Positions 43,692 to 53,259 are shown, counted from the first letter of the stretch. The stretch is 64,000 nt of DNA from Halococcus agarilyticus (GCF_000334895.1 NZ_BAFM01000002.1:1-64000); one strand, 5' to 3'. Made by a program: numbers and translations. The notes: generated by a model not told the origin, from the sequence alone.

Positions 43692-44063
43692 CTACTCTTC
43701 GAGAACGGCGTTGACCTGGCCGTCCTGGCCGGGCCGGGAGGTCACGCGCGCGAGCCCTTCGCTCGTCTCGATCAACGCGCCCCTGGTCACGATGTTCCGG
43801 CGGACGTAGTTCGGGTTCGCGGGGTTCTCCGCGACGCCCTCGATCGTCGCGTGGGTGGTGCCGTCGTCGGTCGCGACGCTCGCGCTGTCGGTCGATATCG
43901 CGCGGACCTTCTCGGTGTTGCCGCGCGCGTCGACGGTCTTCAGGGCTCGATCGCCGACCTCGGTTTCGGTCGCCTCGCTGCCGAGTTCGTGTTTTCGTTT
44001 GCCGCGGATCGGGCGTCGTCGTCCGCCGGTACGCTTCCGGACCGAGCGTCCCTGGTCTTTCAT
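43692..44063 (-). CDS. rps8e: 30S ribosomal protein S8e
   Basis: A 123-residue archaeal/eukaryotic S8e with the typical basic start (QGRSVRKRTGGRRRPIRGKRKHELG) and the RAISTDSASVATDDGTTHATIEGV, NPANPNYVRRNIVTRGALIET signature. The single archaeal domain is complete. A T-run (minus strand) follows the stop within about 10 bases. It diverges from the DUF2240 gene. Confidence 0.97.
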   Translation of the reverse strand: MKDQGRSVRKRTGGRRRPIRGKRKHELGSEATETEVGDRALKTVDARGNTEKVRAISTDSASVATDDGTTHATIEGVAENPANPNYVRRNIVTRGALIETSEGLARVTSRPGQDGQVNAVLEE

Positions 44064-44145
44064 ACCCGAACACCGACGAGCGCGCTACTTGAATCGATCG
44101 ATGCCGCACCGTCAGGTTTAGGCGAATCCCCGTCCGCGCTCCGTC

Positions 44146-44598
44146 GTGAGTCTCCGGAGTGCGGTCGCGGCACCGTTCGTCGGCCGGGGCGAGCCATCCC
44201 TCGCCGAGAGCGAGTTCGTGGTCGCGCTCTCGCTCGACCGGAACTGGTTCTCGCCGGACCAGGCCACCCGCCTCGCCGACGTTGCGGTCGGCGAAGGACT
44301 GCTCGATCGCACCGACGACGGTCTCGTGCCCACGTTCGATCCCGAGGCCGTGACGATCCCCGAGGAGTTCGTCCCGAGCGAGGAGCTCCTCCAGCAGCGC
44401 TCGACGTTCGAACGGGTGCTCGACGCGGTCGTGGCCGAGGGGATCGAGAAGCGCGAGGCGGTCGCGGCGATCAACCGTCTCCAGGGATCGCTCGGCGTCA
44501 CCGTCGAGGCCGCCGCCGTGCTGTACGCCCGACGCCACGAGGTCGACGTGAGCGACGCGGCCGAGCGCGCGCTCGACGACCTCGACGCCGGTCAGTAA
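44146..44598 (+). CDS. DUF2240 family archaeal protein
   Basis: A 150-residue protein of the archaeal DUF2240 family (NRNWFSPDQATRLADVAVGEGLL-like region, TFERVLDAVVAEGIEKREAVAAINRLQ, VTVEAAAVLYARRHEVDV). Function unknown; winged-helix-like N terminus. It starts at GTG 44146, about 28 bases after a GTTTAGG box, so leaderless. Its stop is 1 base from the end of the convergent HAD gene. Confidence 0.88.
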   Translation: MSLRSAVAAPFVGRGEPSLAESEFVVALSLDRNWFSPDQATRLADVAVGEGLLDRTDDGLVPTFDPEAVTIPEEFVPSEELLQQRSTFERVLDAVVAEGIEKREAVAAINRLQGSLGVTVEAAAVLYARRHEVDVSDAAERALDDLDAGQ

Positions 44599-44599
44599 C

Positions 44600-45256
44600 T
44601 CAGTCGAGATCCGCGACGATCCCGGGGAGGCGGTCGGCGAGGGCGTCGCGTTCGATCGCGGCGTCGGCCTCGGGTGACGCCGCCCCGTCGTCGAGAACCT
44701 GAACCGCGCGAAGACCGGCAGCACGCGCACCGTCGATGTCGAGTTCGGCGCTGTCGCCGACGTAGACCGTCTCGTCGGCGGTCGTGCCGAGCGCGTCGAG
44801 TTCGGCCCGGAACGCACGCGCGTCCGGCTTGCCGGCGTCGAGCGAGCCCGTGATCACGACGGCGTCGAACAGGTCCCCCCAGCCGAGCGCGTCGATCTTT
44901 GCCTGCTGGGCGCACACCGGCCCGTCGGTCAACAGTCCGACGCGGTACTCCTCGCGGAGCCCCCTGACGAGCGCCTCGGCCCCTGCGACCGGCACGAGCG
45001 CGTCGGTGATCGCGTCGCGGTAGGTGTCCGCGAGTTCGCTCGCCGAGGCGTCGGTGTCGTGATCGGCGAGGAGGTCGTCGAAGATGGGTTCGCGGGTCCG
45101 GTTGGTGAGGTTCCGGCGGTGGGCGTCGAGGTAGGCCTCTCTGGAGAGAGAGGGGCCGTCGACCGCCGCACTCGCCTCGTCGAGCAGCGCCTGGCGGTCG
45201 CGTTCGGGGATCGCGAGGGTGTAATCGAGATCGAACGCGACCGCCCTGATGGCCAT
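44600..45256 (-). CDS. HAD superfamily hydrolase
   Basis: A 218-residue HAD-family phosphatase. Motif I is AFDLDYTLAI (nucleophile Asp, with Tyr in place of the usual Gly/second-Asp+2), motif II LLTDGP, the motif III Lys in LDAGKPD, motif IV VYVGDSAELDIDGA. The alpha-helical cap lies at about 18-95. Phosphoglycolate phosphatase-like or nucleotidase activity is possible. ATG 45256 starts directly at the first strand; ATG 45280 is a longer alternative. Confidence 0.9.
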   Translation of the reverse strand: MAIRAVAFDLDYTLAIPERDRQALLDEASAAVDGPSLSREAYLDAHRRNLTNRTREPIFDDLLADHDTDASASELADTYRDAITDALVPVAGAEALVRGLREEYRVGLLTDGPVCAQQAKIDALGWGDLFDAVVITGSLDAGKPDARAFRAELDALGTTADETVYVGDSAELDIDGARAAGLRAVQVLDDGAASPEADAAIERDALADRLPGIVADLD

Positions 45257-45336
45257 AGCACTCAGTAAAGCGCTTCCCACATGAGTGTGGCGAGACGAAC
45301 CCGAAAAACCTTGCTCGGGCGCGAACAGCGGGACGT

Positions 45337-46158
45337 ATGGGATTTTTTGACCGACTCGCCGCCCGGATCGACGCGGTCGACAGCGTGCTCTCGGTGGGAC
45401 TCGACCCCGACCCCGACCGACTCCCCGACCATCTCGCCGACCACGACCTGCCGCGCTGGGCGTTCAACCGCCGGATCATCGACGCGACACACGACCACGC
45501 CGCGTGCTACAAGCCGAACGCCGCGTTCTACGAGGACCCCGACGGCTGGCGCGCGCTCCGCGAGACCGTGGCCTACGCCCATGGCAAGGACGTTCCAGTA
45601 CTGCTGGACGCGAAACGCGCCGACATCGGCAACACCGCGCGTCAGTACGCGACCCACCTCGATGATAGTGCAGGCGACCACGCGGCCGACGGAACGGCCG
45701 CCGACGCGATCACCGTCAACCCCTACCTCGGCCGGGATTCGCTCGAACCGTTCCTCTCCCGGGAGGCGGGCGTGTTCGTGCTCTGCCGGACCTCGAACCC
45801 CGGCGGGGCGGACCTTCAGAACTGCGAGCTCGCGGACGGCGAGCGCCTCTACGAGCGGGTCGCTCGGCTCGCCGAGGGCTGGAACGAGCGCGGCAACGTC
45901 GGCCTCGTCGTGGGTGCGACCGCACCCGACGAACTCGAATCGGTGCGCGAACTCGTCCCCGACCTTCCCTTTCTCGTCCCCGGGATCGGCGCTCAGGGCG
46001 GCGACATGGAGGCTGCGATCGAGTACGGCCTCACCGACGGCGTCGGGCTCGTGAACTCCTCGCGCGGGATCGTCTTCGCCGGCGAGGGCGAGTCGTTTGC
46101 GGGGGCGGCGGGCGAGGCAGCGAAGCGACTCAAACGCCGGTTGAACGAGTACCGATAG
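45337..46158 (+). CDS. pyrF: Orotidine 5'-phosphate decarboxylase (type 2)
   Basis: A 273-residue OMP decarboxylase of the longer type 2 subfamily; last step of UMP synthesis. The catalytic DAKRADIGNTARQYA motif carries the Lys/Asp set, SVGLDPDPDRLP is the first strand, ITVNPYLGRDSLEPF and LVPGIGAQGGD are phosphate-binding. It is divergent from the HAD gene. It complements upp and pyrH in the window. Confidence 0.95.
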   Translation: MGFFDRLAARIDAVDSVLSVGLDPDPDRLPDHLADHDLPRWAFNRRIIDATHDHAACYKPNAAFYEDPDGWRALRETVAYAHGKDVPVLLDAKRADIGNTARQYATHLDDSAGDHAADGTAADAITVNPYLGRDSLEPFLSREAGVFVLCRTSNPGGADLQNCELADGERLYERVARLAEGWNERGNVGLVVGATAPDELESVRELVPDLPFLVPGIGAQGGDMEAAIEYGLTDGVGLVNSSRGIVFAGEGESFAGAAGEAAKRLKRRLNEYR

Positions 46159-46315
46159 ACGGGTCCGTTCGCGGACCGTACCGCGGTCCCCGCGACGACC
46201 GGAGTGTTCGGCAAGCGGTGTGGCGAAGCGGCGCTTGCTTTGGCAAGCAGACGTTACACCACCACGACACTGTTAAGTAGACCCGAGTTATGTTGCTCCC
46301 GCGCTCCGAGTACCA

Positions 46316-46411
46316 ATGAACGAACGAAAGTCGAGCGATCGGACGTGTGATCTGGCCACGCTGGCGGACGCGTCGATTCGATCGGACGCATCGCCCGGGA
46401 GAACCGCGTGA
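46316..46411 (+). CDS. Possible 31-residue leader peptide
   Basis: A short open frame (MNERKSSDRTCDLATLADAS...) that begins at the first ATG but one after a GTTAAGTAG box (about 46271-46279). Its TGA overlaps the GTG start of the next gene (GTGA), the arrangement of translational coupling. It has no similarity I can name. It could be a leader that lets ribosomes reach the weak GTG start of the lipoprotein. Confidence 0.3.
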   Translation: MNERKSSDRTCDLATLADASIRSDASPGRTA

Positions 46412-46803
46412 GCGACGGGTCCCGCCGTCGTGTTCTCGTGGCCACGATGGTCGTTTGCAGTCTGGCGTTCGGCGGCTGTCTCACGCTCGATCCATCGATC
46501 ACGGCGAACACGGACGATTCGGCCGTCTTCGAGAGCCTCTCGGTTAGCGAGTCGTGGGCCAGCCAGCGGACCCGGGCGAAAGCAACCCTCAGGTCCAGTC
46601 CAGAAGCCGGAAACGTCTCACAGATCACCGTCGTCACGGCGAGCGGCACGAGCTTCTCGACCGTCAATCTCGATCCCGGACAGACGAGCGTAGTTTTGGA
46701 ACTCCCGGCGAACCGGAACGCGACGCTCGTCGCCACCGATACGGTGAACGGCACCACCATCGAAAAACTGAACGTCACCACCGGCGGTGACAAATTGCTA
46801 TGA
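46408..46803 (+). CDS. Small secreted lipoprotein
   Basis: A 131-residue exported protein. The N terminus MSDGSRRRVLVATMVVCSLAFGGC has an Arg-rich start and lipobox LAFGGC (Cys24), probably a Tat-exported lipoprotein. The mature part is beta-rich, Thr/Ser/Asn-rich with several NxT/S sites for N-glycosylation, and no catalytic motif. It starts at GTG 46408, possibly coupled to a small upstream frame. Confidence 0.72.
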   Translation: MSDGSRRRVLVATMVVCSLAFGGCLTLDPSITANTDDSAVFESLSVSESWASQRTRAKATLRSSPEAGNVSQITVVTASGTSFSTVNLDPGQTSVVLELPANRNATLVATDTVNGTTIEKLNVTTGGDKLL

Positions 46804-46854
46804 TCGTATTCTGGACACAGTTGGGTCTGTATGGAACTGATAAGGGGGCCGCGG

Positions 46855-47943
46855 ATGAGTGACTCGACGACCGACTCGGAGAGCGTCACGCGACCGGCCG
46901 ATACGATGCGCGAGCGCGTCGGCGAGAGCCGACTGAAGATATGGTTTCTCATCACCGCGAACCGGTGGATCGTCACGGGGGTGTTCTTGCTGCTGGCGTA
47001 CGTGACGCTCCTCGTGCTCCACGTGTTCGGGCCGAGTTCGGTACGGAAGATCGTCACCACGAGCGCCGTGTCGTCGCTGTTCGGGTCGGTCATCATCGCG
47101 CTCATCACGAGCATCACGCTCGTGCTCTCGATCTCCCAGTTCGTGCTCACCGAGGAGATCGGCCCGCTCGGCGAGCAACGCGACAAGATGCGAAACGAAA
47201 CCAAGTTCCGTAACGATGTCGAGGAGACCGCGGGCATCGAGGTCGCGCCGGCCGAACCCTCCCGATTTCTCAGAACGCTCATCGAGACGGCGGATACGTA
47301 CGCACGAGAACTGCGGGATACTGTCAGCGAAGAAGCCGACGACGAGGAGGGATTGGCGGAGATCGAAAGCTACGCCGACGGACTCTTGGAACACAGTCAG
47401 GAGGTGACCAGCGAGCTGGAAAACGTCGATTTCGGTTCGTTCGATGTCCTGTTGCCCGTTCTCAACTACAACTACTCGTGGAAGATCTTCGCCGCGCGCA
47501 ACCTCCGGGAGAAGTACGCCGACTCGCTGTCGGACGAGGCCGACGAGATCTTCGACGAACTCATCGAGTCGCTGCGGTTTTTCGGCCCGGCGCGCGAGCA
47601 CTTCAAGACGCTATACGTCCAGTGGGAGATCATCAACATCTCGCGGGGCGTGCTCTACGGCGCGATGCCGGCGCTGGCGATCGCCGCCTACATGATACTC
47701 TCCTTCGACGCTGCGCGGCTGTTCGGCTCCGCGGTGTTCGGGATCGACACCGCCTTTCTCTTTGTCAGCGCGATGTACGTGCTCACGCTCACCCCCTTTG
47801 CCGTGGTGCTCGCCTACGTCGTCCGGGTGCTCACGGTCATCAAGCGAACGCTGGCGATCGGCCCGTTCGTGCTCCGAGAAACCGAACAGCTGTACTCGGC
47901 GCGCTACGAAGAGCTGTCCGAAATCGAAGGCGGGGAGGAGTGA
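46855..47943 (+). CDS. Four-TM membrane protein, unrecognised family
   Basis: A 362-residue protein with two N-terminal membrane segments (about 35-57, 70-98), a large soluble helical domain of about 160 residues (120-270, with a VLNYNYSWKIFAARNLREKY motif), and two C-terminal TMs (about 275-335). I do not recognise it. It is the first gene of a cluster with an FNT channel and a DUF389 protein. ATG 46855 is used; ATG 46831 would add 8 residues. An effect on membrane stress or transport is a guess from context. Confidence 0.8.
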   Translation: MSDSTTDSESVTRPADTMRERVGESRLKIWFLITANRWIVTGVFLLLAYVTLLVLHVFGPSSVRKIVTTSAVSSLFGSVIIALITSITLVLSISQFVLTEEIGPLGEQRDKMRNETKFRNDVEETAGIEVAPAEPSRFLRTLIETADTYARELRDTVSEEADDEEGLAEIESYADGLLEHSQEVTSELENVDFGSFDVLLPVLNYNYSWKIFAARNLREKYADSLSDEADEIFDELIESLRFFGPAREHFKTLYVQWEIINISRGVLYGAMPALAIAAYMILSFDAARLFGSAVFGIDTAFLFVSAMYVLTLTPFAVVLAYVVRVLTVIKRTLAIGPFVLRETEQLYSARYEELSEIEGGEE

Positions 47944-48065
47944 TTCCGTGATCCGAAACGGATTCCGGAGCTCGAACCGGCGACCGCGAGCGTACATCGG
48001 AATCGAGGAAACGAATCAGACCGTTCGAACGACCGACGGCCGAACGAACGGCGGAGTCGGTTGAC

Positions 48066-48926
48066 ATGGCCGAGGACGAGGAAACCACCGAGGAGACGAG
48101 TACGCCGGAACCGACCCTCGCCGCCCGGCAGATACTGGGCCGCGAACTCGAAATCGCGGTCAAACAGATCAACCGCCCGTTGAGCGGGCTGTTCATCTCC
48201 GCGGTCGCGGCCGGCCTCAACGTGAGTTTCGGGGCCCTGATGATGGGAATGACGCTGACCTTCTCGGGTGGGTTCGAATCGGCGCTCGTCCAGCGATTCG
48301 TACTAGCGAACGTCTCCACCGTTGGGTTTGTCATCGTCATCATCGGCCAGACCGAACTGTTCACCGCCCACACGACGCTGGGCGTGTTGCCCGTCATCGA
48401 CCGCCGTGCCTCGGTCGCCGATCTCGGTCAGCTCTGGGGCGTAGTTCTGGTCGGCAACTTGATCGGGTGTGCAGCCTTCGCCGGGTTCATCGCCGTCGCC
48501 GGACCGCCGCTCGGAATCGTCACGCCCGAAGCGGCCGGGATGCTCGCCGACGCGTTGCTGGGGCTGCCGTGGTGGGCGATCCTCCTAAGCGGCGTCATCG
48601 CGGGCTGGCTGATGGGGTTGACGACGTGGCTCGTCGCCGCCGGCCGCGATACGGTCGGGCAGGTGCTCCTCATCTGGATGGTCACGGGAGTGATCGGGTT
48701 CGGCCCGTTCCACCACGCGCTCCTCGGGACGACGGAGTTGCTCTCGGCGATGTTCAGGGGGCAGGGTGTCACACTCGCCCAGTTCGGACACTTCCTTCTC
48801 TGGACGACGGTCGGCAACGCCGTCGGCGGGTCGGTGTTCGTCGCGTTGCTCAACTACGGCCAGGCGATCAAGGCGGGCGACCCCGGTGACGTCGAGGTGG
48901 ATCCCGAAACACTCGACGAATCGTGA
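48066..48926 (+). CDS. Formate/nitrite transporter (FNT/FocA-NirC family)
   Basis: A 286-residue six-TM FNT family channel for formate, nitrite or similar small anions. FISAVAAGLNVSFGALMMGM, GQTELFTAHTTLGVLPV, GNLIGC, LMGLTTWLVAAGRDTVGQVLLIWMV-like and GNAVGGSVFVALLNYG are the family motifs. The N terminus (about 1-22) is acidic and disordered. It lies 122 bases after the four-TM gene and before the DUF389 gene; an HPP family protein is 1.5 kb downstream. Confidence 0.92.
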   Translation: MAEDEETTEETSTPEPTLAARQILGRELEIAVKQINRPLSGLFISAVAAGLNVSFGALMMGMTLTFSGGFESALVQRFVLANVSTVGFVIVIIGQTELFTAHTTLGVLPVIDRRASVADLGQLWGVVLVGNLIGCAAFAGFIAVAGPPLGIVTPEAAGMLADALLGLPWWAILLSGVIAGWLMGLTTWLVAAGRDTVGQVLLIWMVTGVIGFGPFHHALLGTTELLSAMFRGQGVTLAQFGHFLLWTTVGNAVGGSVFVALLNYGQAIKAGDPGDVEVDPETLDES

Positions 48927-49001
48927 AGCACCGGGACCGTTTCGAAGACGTCGATCACGGAATCAGTATATGTATGCGGTCGCCGCCTGTCGAATAGTTT
49001 G

Positions 49002-50296
49002 ATGCGTCTTATACAGGTTCGCGTTACCAACGAGTCACGCGAGAGCGTGCTCGACGCGCTCGACGACGCGAACGCCGATTACGTCATCGCCGACGAGGCG
49101 GCGGGCAACGACGCCTCGATCGTCTACTTTCCGACCCCGGCCGGCGCGGTCGAGGGGATGCTCGACGACCTCTCCGAAGCGGGCCTCGACGATGACGCCT
49201 TTACCATCGTCACCGAGATCGAGACCGCCACGACGCCACATTTCGACGAACTGGAGGGGCGCTACACGCAGGGCCCCGAAGACGAGATCGGCCTCTCGCA
49301 CGCGGAGCTGCGAACCAAGGCACAGGAACTCACGCCCGAGACGACGATGTTCGTCGTCTTCGGCGTGCTCAGCGCGGCCCTCGCCACGGCGGGTCTCCTG
49401 CTCAACTCCGCCATCGTCGTCGTCGGGTCGATGGTGGTCTCTCCGCTCACCGGCTCTGCGCTTTCCGCAAGTGTCGGCGTCGTGGGTGGCGACCTGCGCT
49501 CGACCGCGAAAAGTCTCCGGTCACAGCTCCTCGGCGTCGCCATCGCCATCGTCAGCGCCACGATCGCGGCGTTCGTCTTTCGTGGGGGTATCTCGTGTCG
49601 CCCACGGTCGACGTCGGCCGGATCTCGGTGGTCGGAAGTTTCTCGACGCCGACGTTGCTCACGCTCGTCATCGCGGTCGTTGCCGGGGCCGCGGGCGCGC
49701 TCGCTCTTGCGACCGATCTTCCGGTGGCGATCGCCGGCGTCGCGGTTGCGGCGGCGATCGTCCCGGCCGCCGCCGCGGTCGGTATCGGCGTCGTCTGGTC
49801 CCAGCCGCTGCTGGCGCTCGGCGCGTTCGCGTTGCTCCTCGTGAATGTCGTGTTCATCAACCTCACCGCTCTCGTCGCTCTCTTCGGCTTCGGCTATCGG
49901 CCCAGCAACCTCGGTGGCTTTTCGGAAAGCCTCTCGTTCACGCCGCAGACGGTCATTTCGACCGTAGCGACCGTTGCCCTCGTCGTCCTCGTCGTCGCGG
50001 TGTTGTTCAGTACCTACCAGTACTTCCTGTTCGGACAGACGGTCAATCGGAACGTGGACGAGGTGCTCGCCCAGCCGGAGTACTCGGACCTCGAACTCGC
50101 GTCGGTCTCGACCGAGTACGGCGCTGCGGGCCTGCTCGGTCGGGAGGGGTCTGTCACTGTGGTCGTGGCGCGAACCGCCGGGCAACAGTATCCACAGCTA
50201 CCGGAACGACTCCGAAACAGGATCGCCGCCGAGACGAACAGAGCAGTCACAGTCGAGGTCCGGTTCATCGAGTATCGACGGGTCGGGGCGGGATAA
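49002..50296 (+). pseudogene. DUF389/TIGR00341 membrane protein, single frameshift
   Basis: A DUF389 family protein split into two frames. The 5' part (ATG 49002 on) encodes the soluble N-terminal domain and first TMs (VVFGVLSAALATAGLLLNSAIVVVGSMVVSPLTG); it leaves frame at a run of five G (49584-49588). One more G would restore FVFRGGYLVSPTVDVGRISV and continue into the 3' frame with the remaining TMs, giving about 431 residues. The 3' part alone could start at GTG 49595. Either a sequencing error, a true mutation or programmed -1 slippage. No other disruption is seen. Confidence 0.88.
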
Positions 50297-50392
50297 GCGA
50301 ACCACAGCTGACACCGCCGGTAGTGGTCCGCAGTGACTCTTTCGGTAGGGATAGTGGCCGTCGGCAACCAATCGTCCGTCGGAGCCGACACA

Positions 50393-50917
50393 TCAATCCG
50401 ATCGGGAACGGTCCGTCACGATCCCGCCGACCCGCTCGGTCAGCCCGTCGTACAGGAGGATCGCCTCCTGAACCGCGACGAGAACGACCACGGCGGCGAC
50501 GATCAGCGTCCCTTGAAAGAACGTTGGCAACAACCCGAGCGCGACGATCAGCGTCGTCGCACACGCTGGCGGATGCCGGACGCGGAACTGGAGCATCGCT
50601 GTGACGGTCAAGACGATCGCCACAGCGCCGCTGACTGCGAGCCTGAGTCCAGCGGCCGAAAACGGGACGATCTCGCTCGTCACGACGATCCCGCTCGCAA
50701 AGAGGTGATAGCTCACCAACCCGGCGACGACACCGAGGACGTGACTCCCGATCACCCGTCGAGGATCGCTCGCCTCGCTTTCGGGGAAGGTCGCAAGCAC
50801 GAATGCCGAGGGACCAAGGCTCGGGAACAGCGCCGGCAGCCCGGTCACCCACGCGACCCCACCCACGACGGCGACGAGCAGTCCCGTGTGGAGGCTCGTG
50901 GCGATCCGATCGTCCAT
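50393..50917 (-). CDS. HPP family membrane protein
   Basis: A 174-residue protein of the HPP family with five hydrophobic segments, the PSLGPSAFVLATFP motif and the RHPPACATTL signature. A chloroplast HPP protein is known as a nitrite transporter, so a nitrite or anion role is possible, in line with the nearby FNT gene. A GTTTTAGG box (minus strand, about 50939-50946) lies about 24 bases before ATG 50917, so it is leaderless. It converges with the DUF389 gene. Confidence 0.9.
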   Translation of the reverse strand: MDDRIATSLHTGLLVAVVGGVAWVTGLPALFPSLGPSAFVLATFPESEASDPRRVIGSHVLGVVAGLVSYHLFASGIVVTSEIVPFSAAGLRLAVSGAVAIVLTVTAMLQFRVRHPPACATTLIVALGLLPTFFQGTLIVAAVVVLVAVQEAILLYDGLTERVGGIVTDRSRSD

Positions 50918-51011
50918 CACCGGACGTTCGGCGTGTGGCCCTAAAACGCCGCGGATCACGACCGTCCAGCCCTACCGAGCAGGAGCACGACAACCTGCCA
51001 TCGGAAAAGAG

Positions 51012-51434
51012 TCAGGGAACGACCGTGACCGGAACGGACGCATCCTGGACGACCGTCCCCGCCACGCTCCCGAGGAGGACGCGCGAGACGCCGGAGCGTC
51101 CACGGCTCCCCATCACGATCGCGTCGACGTCGTGCTCCTCGGCGAACGCGACGATCGCCTCGGCGGGACGCCCCTCGACGAGCGCCGTATCGAGGGTCGT
51201 GCCGTGTTCGCTCGCCAGTTCGCCGGCGGCATCGAACAGCGTCTCGGCTGGCGTCCCGGTGGCATCGGCGTCGTCCGCCGTGGCGTCAGCCGAGCGCTCG
51301 CCGTAGCCGGCTCCCGCAGGATCGACGACGTTCATCACCGTGACGTCGGCATCCGGGAACCGTTCGAGCGCGTGTTCGAGGCCGGGCCACGAGTGTGCCG
51401 AATCGGTCAGCGGGACCAGGACTCGCCCGTTCAT
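51012..51434 (-). CDS. Universal stress protein (UspA family)
   Basis: A 140-residue single-domain Usp. It has RVLVPLTDSAHSWPGLEHAL at the start and the ATP-binding MGSRGRSGVSRVLLGSVAGTVV near the C terminus with the G-x2-G-x9-G pattern intact, so it probably binds ATP. It lies 94 bases upstream of the HPP gene on the same strand and may be coregulated with it. Confidence 0.92.
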   Translation of the reverse strand: MNGRVLVPLTDSAHSWPGLEHALERFPDADVTVMNVVDPAGAGYGERSADATADDADATGTPAETLFDAAGELASEHGTTLDTALVEGRPAEAIVAFAEEHDVDAIVMGSRGRSGVSRVLLGSVAGTVVQDASVPVTVVP

Positions 51435-51480
51435 ACCCGGTGGAGGGGTGACCCGTCCATAAGCGTGCGGCCGTCCTGCA

Positions 51481-53259
51481 TCAGCCCGCGAGCACCGTCG
51501 GTCCGAAGATCATGATCGCGAGCGCGCCGAGCATCGCGAGCGTCACGGCGGTCGTCACTGCACCGGTGAGCGCCTCGCGCCCGCCGATCGGGAGCCGCGA
51601 GACCACCGCCTCGGTGCTTGCCCGGAGGATGTGTCCGCCGTCGAGCGGAAAGGACGGGATGCAGTTGAACAGCCCGAGATTCACGTTGATCCAGCCGGTC
51701 CAGAACAGCACGTTCGCGAGACCGAACACGCCACCGCCGAGGAACGACAGCGGCCCCGTCACTGTGAAGTACTGACGAACCGGACCGACGAAGCCCGCGA
51801 AGCTGACGAGGCCACCGCCTCCCGGGACCGCACTCGCAAAGGGCAGCGTGATCACCGCGAGGAACCGGGCGATCAGCGAACCGCCCAGCCCACCGGCTCC
51901 GCCCGCTCCGTCGCCACCGTCACCGCCGAGCAACCCGAGGTACTGCGAGGCGGGATACGATCGAACGCCGAAGTCGTCGACGGCGATCCCGGTCGTACCT
52001 GGTGCGATCCGAACCCCCAGGAACCCGCTTCCAGTGTCGGGGTTCTCACCGAGTCGGACCGAGTAGTTCTCGGCTTCGCCACCGACGATCGCCTCGACGC
52101 GAACCGCCTCGTCAGGTTCCGTCCCAGCGAGGGCGGTGCCCAACGCCGACCGGTTCTCCGTGCGCTCGCCCGCGAGGCGAGTGACGACCACCGACTCGCC
52201 GGCCAGCCCGTCGCTCGCGTTCGCGAACGGGCCATCGGGCGTCACGGTCGTGGCCGCCCCGACCGGCATCGTGACCGTTCCGTTGTCGGTGGCGAGCCGT
52301 GCCGTCGATCGGTTTTCGAGTGCCGTGTGGAACCCACGCTCGGTGCCGACGGCCGTACCGTTGACCGCCTCGATCGTCGTCCCGGTGGCGAGCGGACCGC
52401 CTTCGATCGCGCTGGTGACGACGACCGACCGCTGTACCGTGGTAGTGTTGCCGTCCTGTAGCGAGACCTCGACCGTGCGGTTCGCGTCGGCGAGCGCGGC
52501 GTCGAACTCGCTCGCGTTCGCCACCTGCTGTCCGTCGACTTGGGTGATGACGTCGCCGCGATCGATGTCAGCGTCGGCCGCGGGGGTGCCGTTGAGCGCG
52601 CCGCCGACGGGGACACCCGGCGCGACCGCGATCGACCCCACTACCGGGCCGAACAGCAGCGCGAACGCGATCACGGTGATCGCGAAGTTGTTGGTAACGC
52701 CCGCCGCGAACATCCGGGTGCGGCCCCCGCGGTCGGCGCGCGCCTGACTCTCCTCGTCGGGTTCGACGAACGCGCCCATCGGAATCACCGCGAGCAGCGC
52801 GAGCCCCATCGAGTCGATGTCGATGTCCTCGACCCGACAGAGCAGTCCGTGGCCGCCCTCGTGAACCACCAGTCCAACGAGGAGACCGAGCACGATCTCG
52901 GGGGCGACCGAGAGCGGGAGGAACTGGTTGACCCCGGGGATCACCAGCGCGTCCTGAGGCTGGGTGATGACCGTCGACTCGGGCTGGTTGAAGATCCTGA
53001 CGGCACTCAGAAGCACCGCGGCGAAGGAGCCGACCATCACCACCAGCGCGATCCCGACGCCGACGTTGGCCCACGCCCGCCAGAGCCGCTTCGGTCCCGC
53101 GAGCCAGTCGAGAAAGCGCTTCCCGCGCTGGGTGTGGATCGTCGTGATCGGACCCGACACCCGGACCGAGTTCGGCAGGATTCCCCACGACTGGAGCGCC
53201 GTCGCGACGAGGGTGTAGGCGAGGAGACCCGAGAGCACCCACACCAGCGTGCTAACCAT
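51481..53259 (-). CDS. Site-2 protease (M50) with PDZ-like domains
   Basis: A 592-residue polytopic metalloprotease. The zinc motif HEGGH (133-137) lies in the third TM and the second zinc ligand in FPLDGGHILRA near residue 535. Between them are PDZ-like domains (PVGGALNGTPAADADIDRGDVITQVDG; GPLATGTTIEAVNGTAV) and a Gly-rich loop. It cuts membrane-bound regulators within the membrane. ATG 53259 (MVSTLVWVLSGLLAYTL) matches the haloarchaeal family start; ATG 53286 is an alternative. A second, shorter S2P is at 57363. Confidence 0.93.
   Translation of the reverse strand: MVSTLVWVLSGLLAYTLVATALQSWGILPNSVRVSGPITTIHTQRGKRFLDWLAGPKRLWRAWANVGVGIALVVMVGSFAAVLLSAVRIFNQPESTVITQPQDALVIPGVNQFLPLSVAPEIVLGLLVGLVVHEGGHGLLCRVEDIDIDSMGLALLAVIPMGAFVEPDEESQARADRGGRTRMFAAGVTNNFAITVIAFALLFGPVVGSIAVAPGVPVGGALNGTPAADADIDRGDVITQVDGQQVANASEFDAALADANRTVEVSLQDGNTTTVQRSVVVTSAIEGGPLATGTTIEAVNGTAVGTERGFHTALENRSTARLATDNGTVTMPVGAATTVTPDGPFANASDGLAGESVVVTRLAGERTENRSALGTALAGTEPDEAVRVEAIVGGEAENYSVRLGENPDTGSGFLGVRIAPGTTGIAVDDFGVRSYPASQYLGLLGGDGGDGAGGAGGLGGSLIARFLAVITLPFASAVPGGGGLVSFAGFVGPVRQYFTVTGPLSFLGGGVFGLANVLFWTGWINVNLGLFNCIPSFPLDGGHILRASTEAVVSRLPIGGREALTGAVTTAVTLAMLGALAIMIFGPTVLAG

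Noticed and set aside
49595-50296. The 3' half of the DUF389 gene as an independent protein
   Set aside because: It starts in the middle of a membrane domain, and one added G joins it perfectly to the 5' half, so a frameshifted single gene is the simpler reading.
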